From the NCBI RefSeq assembly GCF_000478275.1, contig NZ_ASJB01000042.1:124001-188000 (forward strand): a stretch of 64,000 bases of DNA, written 5' to 3'. A program made the translations under genes and the position numbers. The notes beneath the pieces were generated by a model. That model did not search any database. It saw only the letters and a program-made list of their open reading frames with translations, and had not been told where the DNA came from. This DNA comes from Amycolatopsis orientalis DSM 40040 = KCTC 9412. GTDB taxonomy: Bacteria; Actinomycetota; Actinomycetes; Mycobacteriales; Pseudonocardiaceae. Positions 11,057 through 19,394 of this stretch are shown here, one piece after another (positions within the stretch are counted from its first letter, which is position 1; the number at the start of each line of letters is the position of its first letter).

Positions 11057-12004
11057 TCAGCCGTGTCCGCCATGCCCGCCATGCCCGGGTTCTTGCGCCG
11101 GAGGCTGGGCCGGGGACGTCCCGGTGGCGACGGTGAACTCCGCGGTGCGGACCTTTCCCTGGTGCTGGAAGTCCAGGAACAGCCGGTAAAGGCCGTCCGA
11201 CGGGACTTCGGCGAAGAAGGTGATCCCGGGTCCCGGCGCGGTGCGGCCGTCGCCGGGTTCGCCGTCCGGGTGGACGTGCAGATAGGCGAGGTCACCGCCG
11301 CGCAGGGCCACCAGATGCCCGTAGGCGCCGAGGTAGGGCTGCAGGTCGGTCACGTCGCGGCCGTCCTTGGTCACCGTCAAGGTCACCTTCGACGACCGGC
11401 CCGGCGCCAGGTCGCCGTCCAGCCGGACCTGGTAGCCGTCGACGTTCGCGACGCGCGAAGGCCGATGGTCGACCGGCCTGAAGTCCCCGGCCGCGGCGAC
11501 GTCGACCCCGAGCGTCGTGGCCGTCCCGCCCGCTGGTTTGAAGTCGGCGAAAACCCGGTAGGAGCCCGCTTCGGGCAGCGCGAGCGGCACCGTCCACACG
11601 CCGTCCGCCCCCAGTTCGGGATGCACGTGCTGGAAACCGGCGGTATCGCGGCGGACGACGATGAGGTGCATCCGCTTCTCGTGCTCGACGTCGTAGCCGG
11701 TGACCGGCGCGCCGTCGGGGCCGAGGATCCTGAAGGAGAAGGGCTGGGTCGTCCCCGGCGTGAGCGTCGTGGTGGTGGGCGTGAGGGTGTAGCCGCCCCT
11801 GGACGACGCGAGCCCGCCGGGCTCTTCGGTCCGCGCTGCCTCCGCGACGGTGCCGCTGTGAGCGTCCCCATGCCCGGCGTCCTCGCCGCCGGGAAGGCCG
11901 GCGGCGCCGGCGAAAGGACCGACAGCGGTGCCTGCGGCCCAGGCGCCACCGGCGACCAGGGCGAGTGCCACACCGTAGGCGGAAAGCTTCGCTGCTGTGT
12001 TCAT
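11057..12004 (-). CDS. secreted copper-associated protein with His-rich tail
   Basis: 315 residues. An N-terminal hydrophobic segment (residues 8-30) acts as signal or anchor. It is followed by two beta-rich repeats: [19 protein letters not shown] and [18 protein letters not shown] share the His-containing pattern. The C terminus is GHGGHGGHG, and a His/Asp-rich stretch follows the signal. The repeated [15 protein letters not shown] and the His tail suggest copper binding outside the membrane, which fits a position between copA and copZ. The family is often seen beside copper ATPases in actinomycetes but has no assigned activity that I know of. Confidence 0.75.
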   Translation of the reverse strand: MNTAAKLSAYGVALALVAGGAWAAGTAVGPFAGAAGLPGGEDAGHGDAHSGTVAEAARTEEPGGLASSRGGYTLTPTTTTLTPGTTQPFSFRILGPDGAPVTGYDVEHEKRMHLIVVRRDTAGFQHVHPELGADGVWTVPLALPEAGSYRVFADFKPAGGTATTLGVDVAAAGDFRPVDHRPSRVANVDGYQVRLDGDLAPGRSSKVTLTVTKDGRDVTDLQPYLGAYGHLVALRGGDLAYLHVHPDGEPGDGRTAPGPGITFFAEVPSDGLYRLFLDFQHQGKVRTAEFTVATGTSPAQPPAQEPGHGGHGGHG

Positions 12005-12060
12005 CGTGAAGTCCTTAGTGCGGGCCCGTGCGGCCCGCTGTCAGGGAGCCGTCCCGCGAA

Positions 12061-12267
12061 TCAGGCGGTCAGCTCGTAGCCGGCTTCTTCGACGGCCGCG
12101 CGCACTTCGGCGACCTCGGGTTCCTGGGAGCTGATGACGGTCACCGCGCCGGTCGGCAGGTCGACACGGACATCCGTGACGCCGCTGATCTTCCCGACCT
12201 CTTCGGTGACCGAGCTGACGCAGTGGCCGCAGGTCATGCCGGTGACGGTGTAGGTGGTCTCGCTCAT
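12061..12267 (-). CDS. copZ: copper chaperone CopZ
   Basis: 68 residues, a single heavy-metal-associated domain. Start at 12267 rather than the in-frame ATG 42 nt upstream, because it gives the family N terminus and has GAGGA upstream. Copper ligands lie in MTCGHC; the His between the cysteines is a common variant. It carries Cu(I) in the cytoplasm to CopA. First gene of the copper run, 56 nt before the secreted partner. Confidence 0.9.
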   Translation of the reverse strand: MSETTYTVTGMTCGHCVSSVTEEVGKISGVTDVRVDLPTGAVTVISSQEPEVAEVRAAVEEAGYELTA

Positions 12268-12332
12268 CGTGGTTCTCCTCCGGGTTTCTTGCGCGTATCC
12301 GCGCATCACGACCTTCCGATGACGACACTACA

Positions 12333-12347
12333 TACCCCGTGGGGGTA
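12333..12347. promoter_or_regulatory. CsoR-like operator upstream of copZ
   Basis: TACCCC-GTG-GGGGTA, perfect 6-nt arms, 65 nt before the copZ start. It resembles the G/C-tract operators (TACCCC/GGGGTA) of copper-sensing CsoR repressors. The regulator is inferred; no csoR gene is in the window. Confidence 0.6.
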
Positions 12348-12355
12348 CCGCAATC

Positions 12356-12396
12356 GGCATACCCCCGTGACGTATGCCACTGGACGTATGCCACTG
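12356..12396. promoter_or_regulatory. second inverted repeat and direct repeat in the copper promoter
   Basis: GGCATAC, 9 nt, GTATGCC (12356-12378, perfect 7-nt arms). CGTATGCCACTG then occurs twice, at 12371-12382 and 12385-12396, a 14-nt period. Possibly a second regulator site, or a duplicated half site. Confidence 0.5.
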
Positions 12397-12477
12397 ACCG
12401 CCTCGGGCGTTTTTCGGCACGCCGAGGGGCAGCTTTGTGGTCTTCAGAAAGGGAGGAATACCGGCCAGACAGGCCGC

Positions 12478-13029
12478 TTACGCCTTCGCCGTCCAATCGG
12501 CACAGGACACGACCTCGAATCCCCGGCCGGGGAAGACGGTGTCCATGAAGAAGTCGTGCGTCGCCGGATCGCCGTCGGCGCAGCCATCGCGCAGCACGGT
12601 GACGCGATAGTCACGGTCCGCCGCGTCGTAGCAGGTCGCGGCCACCATGGCGCTGGTCGCGACTCCGGCGACCGCGATCGCGCCGACACCGGCGGCCCGG
12701 AGCACCAGGTCCAGATCCGTGCCGGCGAAAGCGCTGGCACGGCGTTTCAGCACGACGACGTCGTCCTCGGCGACCGGCAGGTCGATCTCGGTTCCGGCCG
12801 AACCCTCGTGGAAGGCGTCCCCCGCCTCGTGGAACGACCTGAACAGCGCGTTACCCGGCGGCAGGTCGGCACCGTTGGGCCGGATCGCGAACCGCACGAA
12901 CACCACGAGCACGCCGGCCGCGCGGGCGCGCGGCAGCAGATCGGTGATCGGCGGGAGGACCTGCCTGGCGAACGGGTAGCCGCCCGTGATGCCTCGCTGG
13001 AGGTCGCCGACGATCAGCGCGGTGGTCAT
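12478..13029 (-). CDS. isochorismatase-fold protein lacking the catalytic cysteine
   Basis: 183 residues with the isochorismatase/cysteine-hydrolase alpha/beta fold. The N-terminal aspartate (VGDLQRG) and a lysine (VVLKRRASAF) are present. The nucleophile loop, normally of the form VATNxCVxAT, here reads GVATSAMVAAT, so Met stands where Cys is expected. It is probably not a standard amidohydrolase; a binding role or altered chemistry is possible. Third gene of the PadR-VOC operon, 33 nt after the VOC gene. GGGAAG precedes the ATG. Confidence 0.75.
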   Translation of the reverse strand: MTTALIVGDLQRGITGGYPFARQVLPPITDLLPRARAAGVLVVFVRFAIRPNGADLPPGNALFRSFHEAGDAFHEGSAGTEIDLPVAEDDVVVLKRRASAFAGTDLDLVLRAAGVGAIAVAGVATSAMVAATCYDAADRDYRVTVLRDGCADGDPATHDFFMDTVFPGRGFEVVSCADWTAKA

Positions 13030-13062
13030 GGCGGACTTCCCTCCGGCGACGGAAAAGACCTG

Positions 13063-13485
13063 TCAAGCAACGAAAATACAGAAAGGATGCCCGGCGGGGT
13101 CCGCGTACACGCGCAACGGTTCGTCAGGATGGTCGCTACGGTCGAACAGGAGGCGTCCGCCCAGTTCGAGAACGCTGTCATGCTGCGCGTCGAGGTCCTC
13201 GACGGAGTCCACGGTCAAGTCCAGATGCAGCTGCTGCGGTATCGGGGCCGGATCCGGCCAGCTCGCTTCGGGAAGCCGATCGACCTGCTGGAAGGCGAGT
13301 TGCACGCCGCCGTCCGGATTTCTGAGCACCAGCCAGTCCTTGTCGCGCTCGCCGTCCTGGGGCGGCTCGTCGCCGGGGCGGTATTCCCAGCCCAGCAGAC
13401 GCCGGTAGAAGTCGGCCAGCACCCGGACGTCGGTGCAGTCCAGCACCACCTGACGGAATGTCGGACCAGGCTTTCGTTCGGCCAC
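13063..13485 (-). CDS. VOC (glyoxalase/bleomycin resistance) superfamily protein
   Basis: 140 residues, paired beta-alpha-beta-beta-beta modules (VVLDCTDVRVLADFYRRLLG; HLDLTVDSVEDLDA; VYADPAGHPFCIF). Start set at GTG 13485 because AGGAGG lies 8 nt before it. A GTG three codons earlier overlaps the PadR stop but leaves the Shine-Dalgarno no spacing. VOC proteins include metal-dependent glyoxalases, dioxygenases and drug-binding proteins; the substrate here is unknown. Translationally coupled to padR. Confidence 0.82.
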   Translation of the reverse strand: MAERKPGPTFRQVVLDCTDVRVLADFYRRLLGWEYRPGDEPPQDGERDKDWLVLRNPDGGVQLAFQQVDRLPEASWPDPAPIPQQLHLDLTVDSVEDLDAQHDSVLELGGRLLFDRSDHPDEPLRVYADPAGHPFCIFVA

Positions 13486-13490
13486 GCCGT

Positions 13491-14063
13491 TCACCTCCTC
13501 TGCGCTTCCGCGGCCGCTCGCTGCTCGAGAACGGCGAGAACCCTTTCACACCAACGGATGTTCTCTTCTTCGAACGCGATGCCGCGGGCGAGGGTCAGGT
13601 AGGGGCCGACGCGGGCAGCGGTGGCGAGGAACTCCGGCTCCGCGGACTCGCCGAGAAGACGCTCCCGGAGACGTTCGAATCGCTTGAGTTTCGTTTCGGC
13701 AGCGGCCATCCTGCCCGCGACGGCACGCCGGACCGCCTCGTCGTCGCCCGCTTCGACGGCCTGGATCTGCACCAGGAGTTCGTCGCGGATCGCGGTCGGT
13801 TTCGGCGTCCTCGTGGTGAATCCGGCGAGTTCGGCCTCCCCGGCGGCGGTCAGGGCGAAGAGCCGCTTGTTCGGGCGGCGCCGCTGCTCGACGACCCGCG
13901 CGGTCACCAGGCCCTGCGACTCCATCTTGTCCAGTTCCCGGTAGAGCTGCTGGGGGGTCGCGGTCCAGAAGTTGGCGACCGACGCGTTGAAGCTCTTCGC
14001 GAGGTCGTAGCCGGAAGACTCGCCTTCGAGAAGCATCGCGAGGATCGCGTTCCGCAGCGCCAT
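13491..14063 (-). CDS. PadR-family transcriptional regulator
   Basis: 190 residues. N-terminal winged helix (ILAMLLEGESSGYDLAK, TPQQLYRELDKMESQGLV, then a beta wing RRRPNKRLFALTAAG) and a C-terminal helical dimerisation arm. Typical PadR length for the longer subgroup. It probably represses its own operon and the divergent NTF2-like gene, whose start is 124 nt away. No Shine-Dalgarno before the ATG; a small palindrome sits directly upstream. Confidence 0.88.
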   Translation of the reverse strand: MALRNAILAMLLEGESSGYDLAKSFNASVANFWTATPQQLYRELDKMESQGLVTARVVEQRRRPNKRLFALTAAGEAELAGFTTRTPKPTAIRDELLVQIQAVEAGDDEAVRRAVAGRMAAAETKLKRFERLRERLLGESAEPEFLATAARVGPYLTLARGIAFEEENIRWCERVLAVLEQRAAAEAQRR

Positions 14064-14068
14064 GGCGT

Positions 14069-14081
14069 GATGATAGTCATC
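14069..14081. promoter_or_regulatory. possible PadR operator
   Basis: GATGA-TAG-TCATC, perfect 5-nt arms, 5 nt upstream of the padR ATG and inside the divergent promoter region. The AT-rich stretch continues with TGATTAGTCGC and GTTGATTAGAC, which could hold a second half site. Role inferred from position. Confidence 0.45.
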
Positions 14082-14187
14082 CGGCTGATTAGTCGCAAAG
14101 TTGATTAGACACTTTGATGGACACCGGTGCGGCGATCACCTACGCTCGGCGTCATCTACTCAACAAGTTGACTATGAGGAGATCGCC

Positions 14188-14598
14188 ATGCCCACGTTCC
14201 GCCAGGCCGTCGAGGCGAAGGACGCCGCCGCGATCGAGGCGATGCTCGCCGACGACGTGGTCTTCACCAGCCCCGTCGCCTTCAAGCCGTACCAGGGCAA
14301 AGCGATCACCGCGGCGATCCTGCGCGGCGTCATGCGCGTGTTCGAGGACTTCCGCTACGTCCGCGAGATCCAGGACGGCGCGCACCACGTGTACGAGTTC
14401 GAAGCCACGGTCGACGGCCTGCGGATCAACGGATGCGACCTCCTGACCTTCGACGCCGACGGCAGGATCATCGACTTCAAGGTGATGGTGCGGCCGCTGC
14501 GCGCGGCCGAAGCCCTCGCGGCGCGGATGGGCGCCCAGTTCGAAGCCATCAAGGCCGACGCACTCAGCTCACCCCTCGTGAGTGGTAATGACGGTTAG
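14188..14598 (+). CDS. NTF2-like (SnoaL-type) protein
   Basis: 136 residues. Start at 14188 with GAGGAG upstream. NTF2 fold: FRQAVEAKDAAAIEAMLADD, FEDFRYVREIQDGAHHVYEF and GRIIDFKVMVRPLRAAEAL. Members are small-molecule hydrolases, isomerases or orphan ligand-binding proteins; no catalytic assignment is possible here. Divergent from the PadR operon and probably its target. The C terminus LVSGNDG and the stop are supplied by the left half of a palindromic repeat, as in aztA. Confidence 0.78.
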   Translation: MPTFRQAVEAKDAAAIEAMLADDVVFTSPVAFKPYQGKAITAAILRGVMRVFEDFRYVREIQDGAHHVYEFEATVDGLRINGCDLLTFDADGRIIDFKVMVRPLRAAEALAARMGAQFEAIKADALSSPLVSGNDG

Positions 14599-14703
14599 AA
14601 CCAGGGCGTTTAGATACCCACCGGGGGTAGATTCTCAGCGGTTGGCCGTGAAGGCCCCCATCCCTCGGCTCAGCCGAGGAAACTCGACCTTCACACCTTC
14701 CGC

Positions 14704-14760
14704 AGTACATGATGGCCCCCTTCCTTGCGCCTGGCGCAAGGAAGGGGGCCATCATGTACT
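14704..14760. repeat. 57-nt perfect hairpin, copy A
   Basis: Perfect 28-nt inverted arms with one unpaired T. The left arm runs AGTACATGATGGCCCCCTTC then CTTGCGCC. Copy B at 26771 differs in both arms in a way that preserves pairing. Confidence 0.9.
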
Positions 14761-14803
14761 TCACCGCGAGCAAAGCCGCAGGTCACGACCTGGGCCGGGT
14801 GGG

Positions 14804-14847
14804 TCGTGAGTGGTAAGTGTCGTTCTAACGACACTTACCACTCACGA
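14804..14847. repeat. 44-nt palindromic repeat, variant core
   Basis: 21-nt arms around CT. The outer TCGTGAGTGGTAA is shared with the main family, but the inner part is GTGTCGTT/AACGACAC instead of TGACGGTT/AACCGTCA. Both arms changed together. Confidence 0.85.
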
Positions 14848-14960
14848 GCCAACCAGGCGCCCCCGCCGGATTGGGCCGATCGGGGTGGAAGCGTCACCCG
14901 TCCTGGTCGGTCTGGCGGGGCCGGGTTTCCGGGCGGACGGGAGTGCGCGATCCTCGATCG

Positions 14961-15155
14961 GTGACGACCAACGAGAAGATCGGTGACGCGCGATGGCGTG
15001 CGTCCCTGTGGCGCGAGATGGCGACCATCGAGCAGGCCAAGGGCGCGCTCATGGCGCGTCACGACGTCGACAGCCGCGCCGCCGCGGCCCTGCTGGCGCT
15101 GTGCGCCGAGCAGAACGGGATCGAGATCTCCGAAGCCGCCCAGCGGCTGAGCTGA
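14961..15155 (+). CDS. stand-alone ANTAR-domain protein
   Basis: 64 residues from GTG 14961. Nearly the whole protein is an ANTAR domain: IEQAKGALMARHDVD, AAALLALCAEQNG and ISEAAQRL follow the three-helix pattern with its aromatic/hydrophobic spacing. ANTAR domains bind paired RNA hairpins and prevent transcription termination. The usual GAF or receiver domain is missing, so it may be unregulated, partnered in trans, or a remnant. An in-frame upstream start at 14871 exists but has no domain and overlaps repeat-flanking DNA. Confidence 0.65.
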   Translation: MTTNEKIGDARWRASLWREMATIEQAKGALMARHDVDSRAAAALLALCAEQNGIEISEAAQRLS

Positions 15156-15199
15156 AGTCCAGCGGCGATCGACCCGAACCGAACGAGACCCCCTGCTCC

Positions 15200-15871
15200 C
15201 TAGCCGGCGCGCTGTCGCCGCACCATCTCCGAGATCCAGACAGGCGCGAACGGCGACGTGCAGTTCGGCGGAGTCGGATAGTCCTTGAGCACCTCGAGGC
15301 GCTCACCGATGTCGATGGCCCTGGCGCGGTGCGCGGGGTGGTCGATCCCGACCTGCGCCAGGCAATGGTTCATCGCCCACTGCAGACGGTCCGGGGCGGC
15401 CTTCATCTCCGCCTCGATGACGTCGAGCAGCCCGGCGAGGTCGAGCCCGTCCGGTTTCTTCGCGACACGTTCGGTGGTCAGCGCCCAGCCCGCGCTCGCG
15501 ACCACCGGATCCGGATCGGCGGACCACGCCAGACGCAGCTCTTCGGCGTGCGGGCTCTTCTTCACCACGTAGTTCACGAGCCAGTCGTGCACCTTCGGGG
15601 TGCGCGCCTCGCGCACCATGCGGTCCAGGTCCGCGCGCTCGAACGCCTTCGGACGGCAGATCAGCAGCGCGAGCAGTTTCGCCGCGGTGTCGTCCGTGTC
15701 CCAGAGTTCGCGCGCGAGTTCCTGCTGTGTCTTCAGGCGTTTGGCGAGCGCGCGCAGCTTGCCGAGGTTCACGCCGTGATCGTCACCGTGTCTCTCGTTC
15801 ACCTCGCGCGCCCTCGGATCCTCGAGCGCGGCCAGTTCCGCCATCACCTCGGCCATCGTCGTCCCGGCCAC
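15200..15871 (-). CDS. DNA alkylation repair protein, AlkD-like
   Basis: 223 residues. GTG start at 15871, with AGGAGG 5 nt upstream; a longer frame to 15967 has no such site. The all-helical HEAT-like solenoid matches the AlkD/AlkC family: VNLGKLRALAKRLKTQQELARELW, then repeated helix pairs with DWLVNYVV and WALTTERV. AlkD-type enzymes remove N3/N7-alkylated purines without base flipping. It stands alone between the ANTAR gene and the TIR operon. Confidence 0.78.
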   Translation of the reverse strand: MAGTTMAEVMAELAALEDPRAREVNERHGDDHGVNLGKLRALAKRLKTQQELARELWDTDDTAAKLLALLICRPKAFERADLDRMVREARTPKVHDWLVNYVVKKSPHAEELRLAWSADPDPVVASAGWALTTERVAKKPDGLDLAGLLDVIEAEMKAAPDRLQWAMNHCLAQVGIDHPAHRARAIDIGERLEVLKDYPTPPNCTSPFAPVWISEMVRRQRAG

Positions 15872-15975
15872 GTCAGCCTCCTGTCCACCGCGGATGACGT
15901 TCAGCCTAGGAGAATCGCCGGCTGGAGAAGCCCCTCGACTCCTCCACCCGGCGATTCGCTCCCCCAAGCCGTGTC

Positions 15976-18900
15976 CTAGCCGCGACGGGTCAGCTCGTCC
16001 GCGTGGTCACGCAGGAGCGCGGCGACCCGGGGCCAGCCGACGTTGATCCGCCGCGCCCAGCCACGATGGAGCTGGGCGAGTTCCCCCGAATCACCGTCCT
16101 GGACGGTCATACCGATCGCGAAGCCTTCACGGAGATGCCCGCCGTCGGCGACGTCCAGGACGTCCCGGACCGGCTCCGGCGGCCAGCCACCGTCCGGCCT
16201 GGCGGACCCGCCCGCGAGCAGGGTGCCGATCGCGCGGTCACCGGACTCGGCCCGGCCACGCTCGGCGAATTCCGCGCGAGCGCGCGCGACCCATGCCTTG
16301 AGCCCGGCACCGCCCGGTATGGTGCGCGCTTCGAAGATCGCGAACCACGCGTTGACCAGTTCGACGCGCGGGGAATCGTCGTCCTCGGGATGGATCCGGG
16401 TGTAGAGATCGACGAACGCGACCGGGTTCTCGGCGAGGATCCGCAGGAGGCTCCGGGGTTTCCGATGCTGCCTGAGCGCCGCGTGGTACCGCAGCTCCAG
16501 CCGGGCGACCGCGACGTCCGATCCCCCGGCCTCCACCAGCTGATCCAGCAGCGGACCCACCTGGGCGACGGCTTTGCGGTCGGGCGGCTCGATACCGTCG
16601 GCGGATGCCTGGAGCAGCACGTCTTCGACCAGGGACGCCGCCGGGGACAGCGGGTCGGCCGCACGGAGGCCGAGTGCGAGGGCCTCGACCGCGGCCCACG
16701 GCCGCCGCCGCGCGAGGTGCGTGACGAAGGACGACTCCTGCCCTTCCGGGAGCGGCCACGGGCCGACACGGGCCCAGTAGCTCTCGTGCACCGCGTCATC
16801 GGCGGATTCGAGGAGCGCCAACGCGTGTTCCGCGGGCACGGCCAGGAGGTAGTCGACGAGCCTGTCCTGCCCCTTGAGCTGTGTCGCGGCCTCCTGCCAC
16901 CACTCCTCACCCCGCGTCCGTGCCATCTCCCCCACCCAGCCGGACGCCCATTCCTCGCGGCCCAGCACCGCGAGCGCGTCCTCCTGGATGTCCTCCCCCG
17001 CCACCGCGGCCGCGATGCTCCCGACCAGCCGCGGCTGCGCGCTCTCGGCGGCGAGGGCGCTCAACCCCGCGACACCGTGTTCGCGCAGGACTCCTCCGAC
17101 GGCATCCCGGCGGAGACGGTCGATCTCGGCCTCGCGAGCCTCCTGATCGAGGGAGTCGCCACCCTCCAGATACGGACGAGGGCCGAACAGCCGGACATGC
17201 CGTCCCGGGTTCACCGTGGGCTCGATCATCTCGGCGCAGGATTCCAGCCACTGCAGCAATTCTTCCGGCAACGCCCAGGCGGCACCGGCGTAGTGACGAT
17301 GTTCCGCGGTCAGCCCGGTGAGCCGGTTCCACAGCAGGAGTCGTTCGTCCGCCGAGAGCCTGTCGGCGTCCAGCCGCGTGAGCTCTTCCACGACGCGGTC
17401 CCACTGCGCCGTGCTGAGCTCGCGCCGTCGCTCGAAGAACTCGCACCACCGCGCGGGCCGTTCCTCCAGCGCCGCCAGCGCCGCGGTGACCAGCTCGTCC
17501 TGGAACTCCGCCACGTCGGGGACGGCGGCCGGCGGTACCGGGACCGTCCATTCCAGACGGACACGGGGTCGCCGGGGACTCGCGAGGAGATGTCCTCGCG
17601 GACCGCCCAGCAGCGCGAGGACCAGCCGCCAGCCGGTTTCCGGGGTCCGGCGGCCGATCGCCTTGACGAACTCGGTCCGCTGTCCGCCGGGCAGGTCGAG
17701 GTACGGATACCACGGCTGCACGAGAGTGATCAGGGCCTCGAGCGGCTGCGCACCGGCGCCGCGGTCCGGCCGCGCCAGCTCGGCCAGCAGGGACACGACC
17801 ATCGGCAAGGCGTCGTCGGACCAGCAGACCGTTTCCAACGCCGCCGTGAGACCGTCGGACGAGCCGTCGATCGGCGACGGATCGCTGGTCAGCGCGCGAT
17901 CGACGGCGCCGAGGAATTCATGCGGAGCCGCTTCGGCGAGCAAGGGCAGCACATCGGCGAGCGAGCGCCAGAGCACGCCGTCCGCGGCCTCGTTGGCCCG
18001 CCCGAGCAGTTCTCGGACGAACCGCGCGGCATGCTCGGCGCACGCGACGCCGTTGGACAGCGTCGTCTCCCCCTCGGCCGCCAGCAGCGCAGCACTGGCC
18101 GCCAGCCCCTGCCGCAGCTCCGCCGACCACGTCCGCCCGGGTTCCGGCTCCGCGAGCACCTTGACGGCTTCCTCGTGCCAGCGCCGCAGATCCTGCGCGC
18201 TCAACCGACCACGAAGGAGAGTCCAGGCGTCGTAAGGATCCGCCAGCCGCACCCGGTCGCCGGACCGGGCGAGCAAGGGGTCGTCGCCTGCCTCGGACCT
18301 GGTGAAGAAGCGCGCGAGCTCGTCGGTCTCCCGGCCGGCGATCGCGGCGATCTCCTCCAGATCGTGCCGCGAATCGGCCGTCCAGCGGCCGATCAGCAGG
18401 AGCGGCGCGGCGAGATCGCGCTCCAGCGGGTTCACCCACTTCGGGAGATCACAGCCGACGGCCAGCCGTCGGCGCAGGCTGCCGAGGCTCCGCCGCGCCA
18501 GATCCGCGTAGGTGTTCGCGTCGGCGGGCGGAACCCCGGCCGCGGCGAACGCCTCGGCGGCCTCGTCGCGGGGAATCCTGGGCAGGACCAGGACATCGGT
18601 CCCGTTCCGGTCCGGGGTGCCCCGCACCACGACGACATGGCCTTCACCGGCGTCGTCCACCTCGATCCCGGGGCCGTCCACCACCGCGACGAAGGGAGCG
18701 GCCAGGCTCCGACAGTGCCGCCAGCCTTCCTGGCTCGACACCCGCACCGCCCGCAGCCCCGGCCGGTGGGCGGCCAGCGCGGTCGCGACGAACGCCGCGG
18801 CCTCGGTGCGGCTTCCGGCGTATACGGGCAGAACCGACGGCGCGGCGTCCAGCCACCCGCACAACCGGTCGATCTCCCGGTCCCGGCCGAGCACCGGGAG

Positions 18901-19341
18901 CGCCTCGGGCAGCACTGGCCGCGTCTCGTCGCGCCAGGAATCGAGCCACTCCGGCAGGTCTTCGAGTCCTTTGAGGACACCGATCCCCAGTTCCGGGGCG
19001 ACGCGGATCAGTTCGGTGATCAGGCTCGCGATGTCCTGTTCTCGCGTACGGCGACCGAGCCGCCGGTACGGCAGGCGTGAGAACCCGGCGATCCCGGACG
19101 GCATCACGGCGTCCTCGGTGAGTACCGGGACGACCTTCTTCCCGAGCCGCAGCGCCTCGGCGATCTCCTGCCGGGCCCCGTCGTCGAGGCCCTCGGCGCC
19201 GATCGGCACCACCACAACGGACGCGGAACCACTCGACCGGAGAACCCGGTCCGTTCCGAACACGTGACGCAAACTCCGGTCGAGACCCCGGACGGGATCC
19301 TGACCGTCACCGGGCTGGACGGTGATGAAGATTCCTGCCAT
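15976..19341 (-). CDS. large protein with degenerate TIR-like N terminus
   Basis: 1,121 residues. Start at 19341 with GAAAGGAT upstream. Residues 1-115 have a TIR-like course: IFITVQPGDG, LDRSLRHVFG, SASVVVVPIG, ARQEIAEALRLGKKVVPVLT, LPYRRLG. The usual FISYS start and WCxxE are altered, but a Glu is kept in RQEIAEAL. The remaining ~1,000 residues are helical, with no P-loop seen; a segment near 180-300 (PVLGRDREIDRLCGWLDA, VLPVYAGSRTEA) looks like an NTPase that has lost its Walker A. Last gene of the TIR/HerA operon, 53 nt after the HerA-like gene. Perhaps a sensor or scaffold; function unknown. Confidence 0.65.
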   Translation of the reverse strand: MAGIFITVQPGDGQDPVRGLDRSLRHVFGTDRVLRSSGSASVVVVPIGAEGLDDGARQEIAEALRLGKKVVPVLTEDAVMPSGIAGFSRLPYRRLGRRTREQDIASLITELIRVAPELGIGVLKGLEDLPEWLDSWRDETRPVLPEALPVLGRDREIDRLCGWLDAAPSVLPVYAGSRTEAAAFVATALAAHRPGLRAVRVSSQEGWRHCRSLAAPFVAVVDGPGIEVDDAGEGHVVVVRGTPDRNGTDVLVLPRIPRDEAAEAFAAAGVPPADANTYADLARRSLGSLRRRLAVGCDLPKWVNPLERDLAAPLLLIGRWTADSRHDLEEIAAIAGRETDELARFFTRSEAGDDPLLARSGDRVRLADPYDAWTLLRGRLSAQDLRRWHEEAVKVLAEPEPGRTWSAELRQGLAASAALLAAEGETTLSNGVACAEHAARFVRELLGRANEAADGVLWRSLADVLPLLAEAAPHEFLGAVDRALTSDPSPIDGSSDGLTAALETVCWSDDALPMVVSLLAELARPDRGAGAQPLEALITLVQPWYPYLDLPGGQRTEFVKAIGRRTPETGWRLVLALLGGPRGHLLASPRRPRVRLEWTVPVPPAAVPDVAEFQDELVTAALAALEERPARWCEFFERRRELSTAQWDRVVEELTRLDADRLSADERLLLWNRLTGLTAEHRHYAGAAWALPEELLQWLESCAEMIEPTVNPGRHVRLFGPRPYLEGGDSLDQEAREAEIDRLRRDAVGGVLREHGVAGLSALAAESAQPRLVGSIAAAVAGEDIQEDALAVLGREEWASGWVGEMARTRGEEWWQEAATQLKGQDRLVDYLLAVPAEHALALLESADDAVHESYWARVGPWPLPEGQESSFVTHLARRRPWAAVEALALGLRAADPLSPAASLVEDVLLQASADGIEPPDRKAVAQVGPLLDQLVEAGGSDVAVARLELRYHAALRQHRKPRSLLRILAENPVAFVDLYTRIHPEDDDSPRVELVNAWFAIFEARTIPGGAGLKAWVARARAEFAERGRAESGDRAIGTLLAGGSARPDGGWPPEPVRDVLDVADGGHLREGFAIGMTVQDGDSGELAQLHRGWARRINVGWPRVAALLRDHADELTRRG

Positions 19342-19394
19342 GGTGCGAAATCCTTTCCAGCGAGCACAGTTGATGAGGCGGACGGGCTGTGGTT

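Larger units (their letters stand above)
14575..14847. repeat. composite intergenic repeat element, copy A
   Basis: About 273 nt built from the left half of the 46-nt palindrome (14575-14602), a TACCC/GGGTA box (14615-14629), an 8+1+8 hairpin (14663-14679), a 57-nt near-loopless hairpin (14704-14760) and a full variant palindrome (14804-14847). The same order recurs at 26589-26898, where about 50 nt extra is present. This fills most of the gene-free stretch 14599-14960; the remaining ~110 nt shows nothing recognisable. Confidence 0.8.

Noticed and set aside
14615..14629. CsoR-like operator inside the composite repeat (TACCC/GGGTA)
   Set aside because: It is part of a repeated structural element, not next to copper genes; copy B is a different palindrome.
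14575..14847. Insertion sequence
   Set aside because: No transposase frame and the ends are parts of palindromes; kept as a repeat element.
16003..19080. 1,025-codon rightward open frame
   Set aside because: Antisense of the 1,121-residue TIR-like gene; composition and lack of domains mark it as a shadow.
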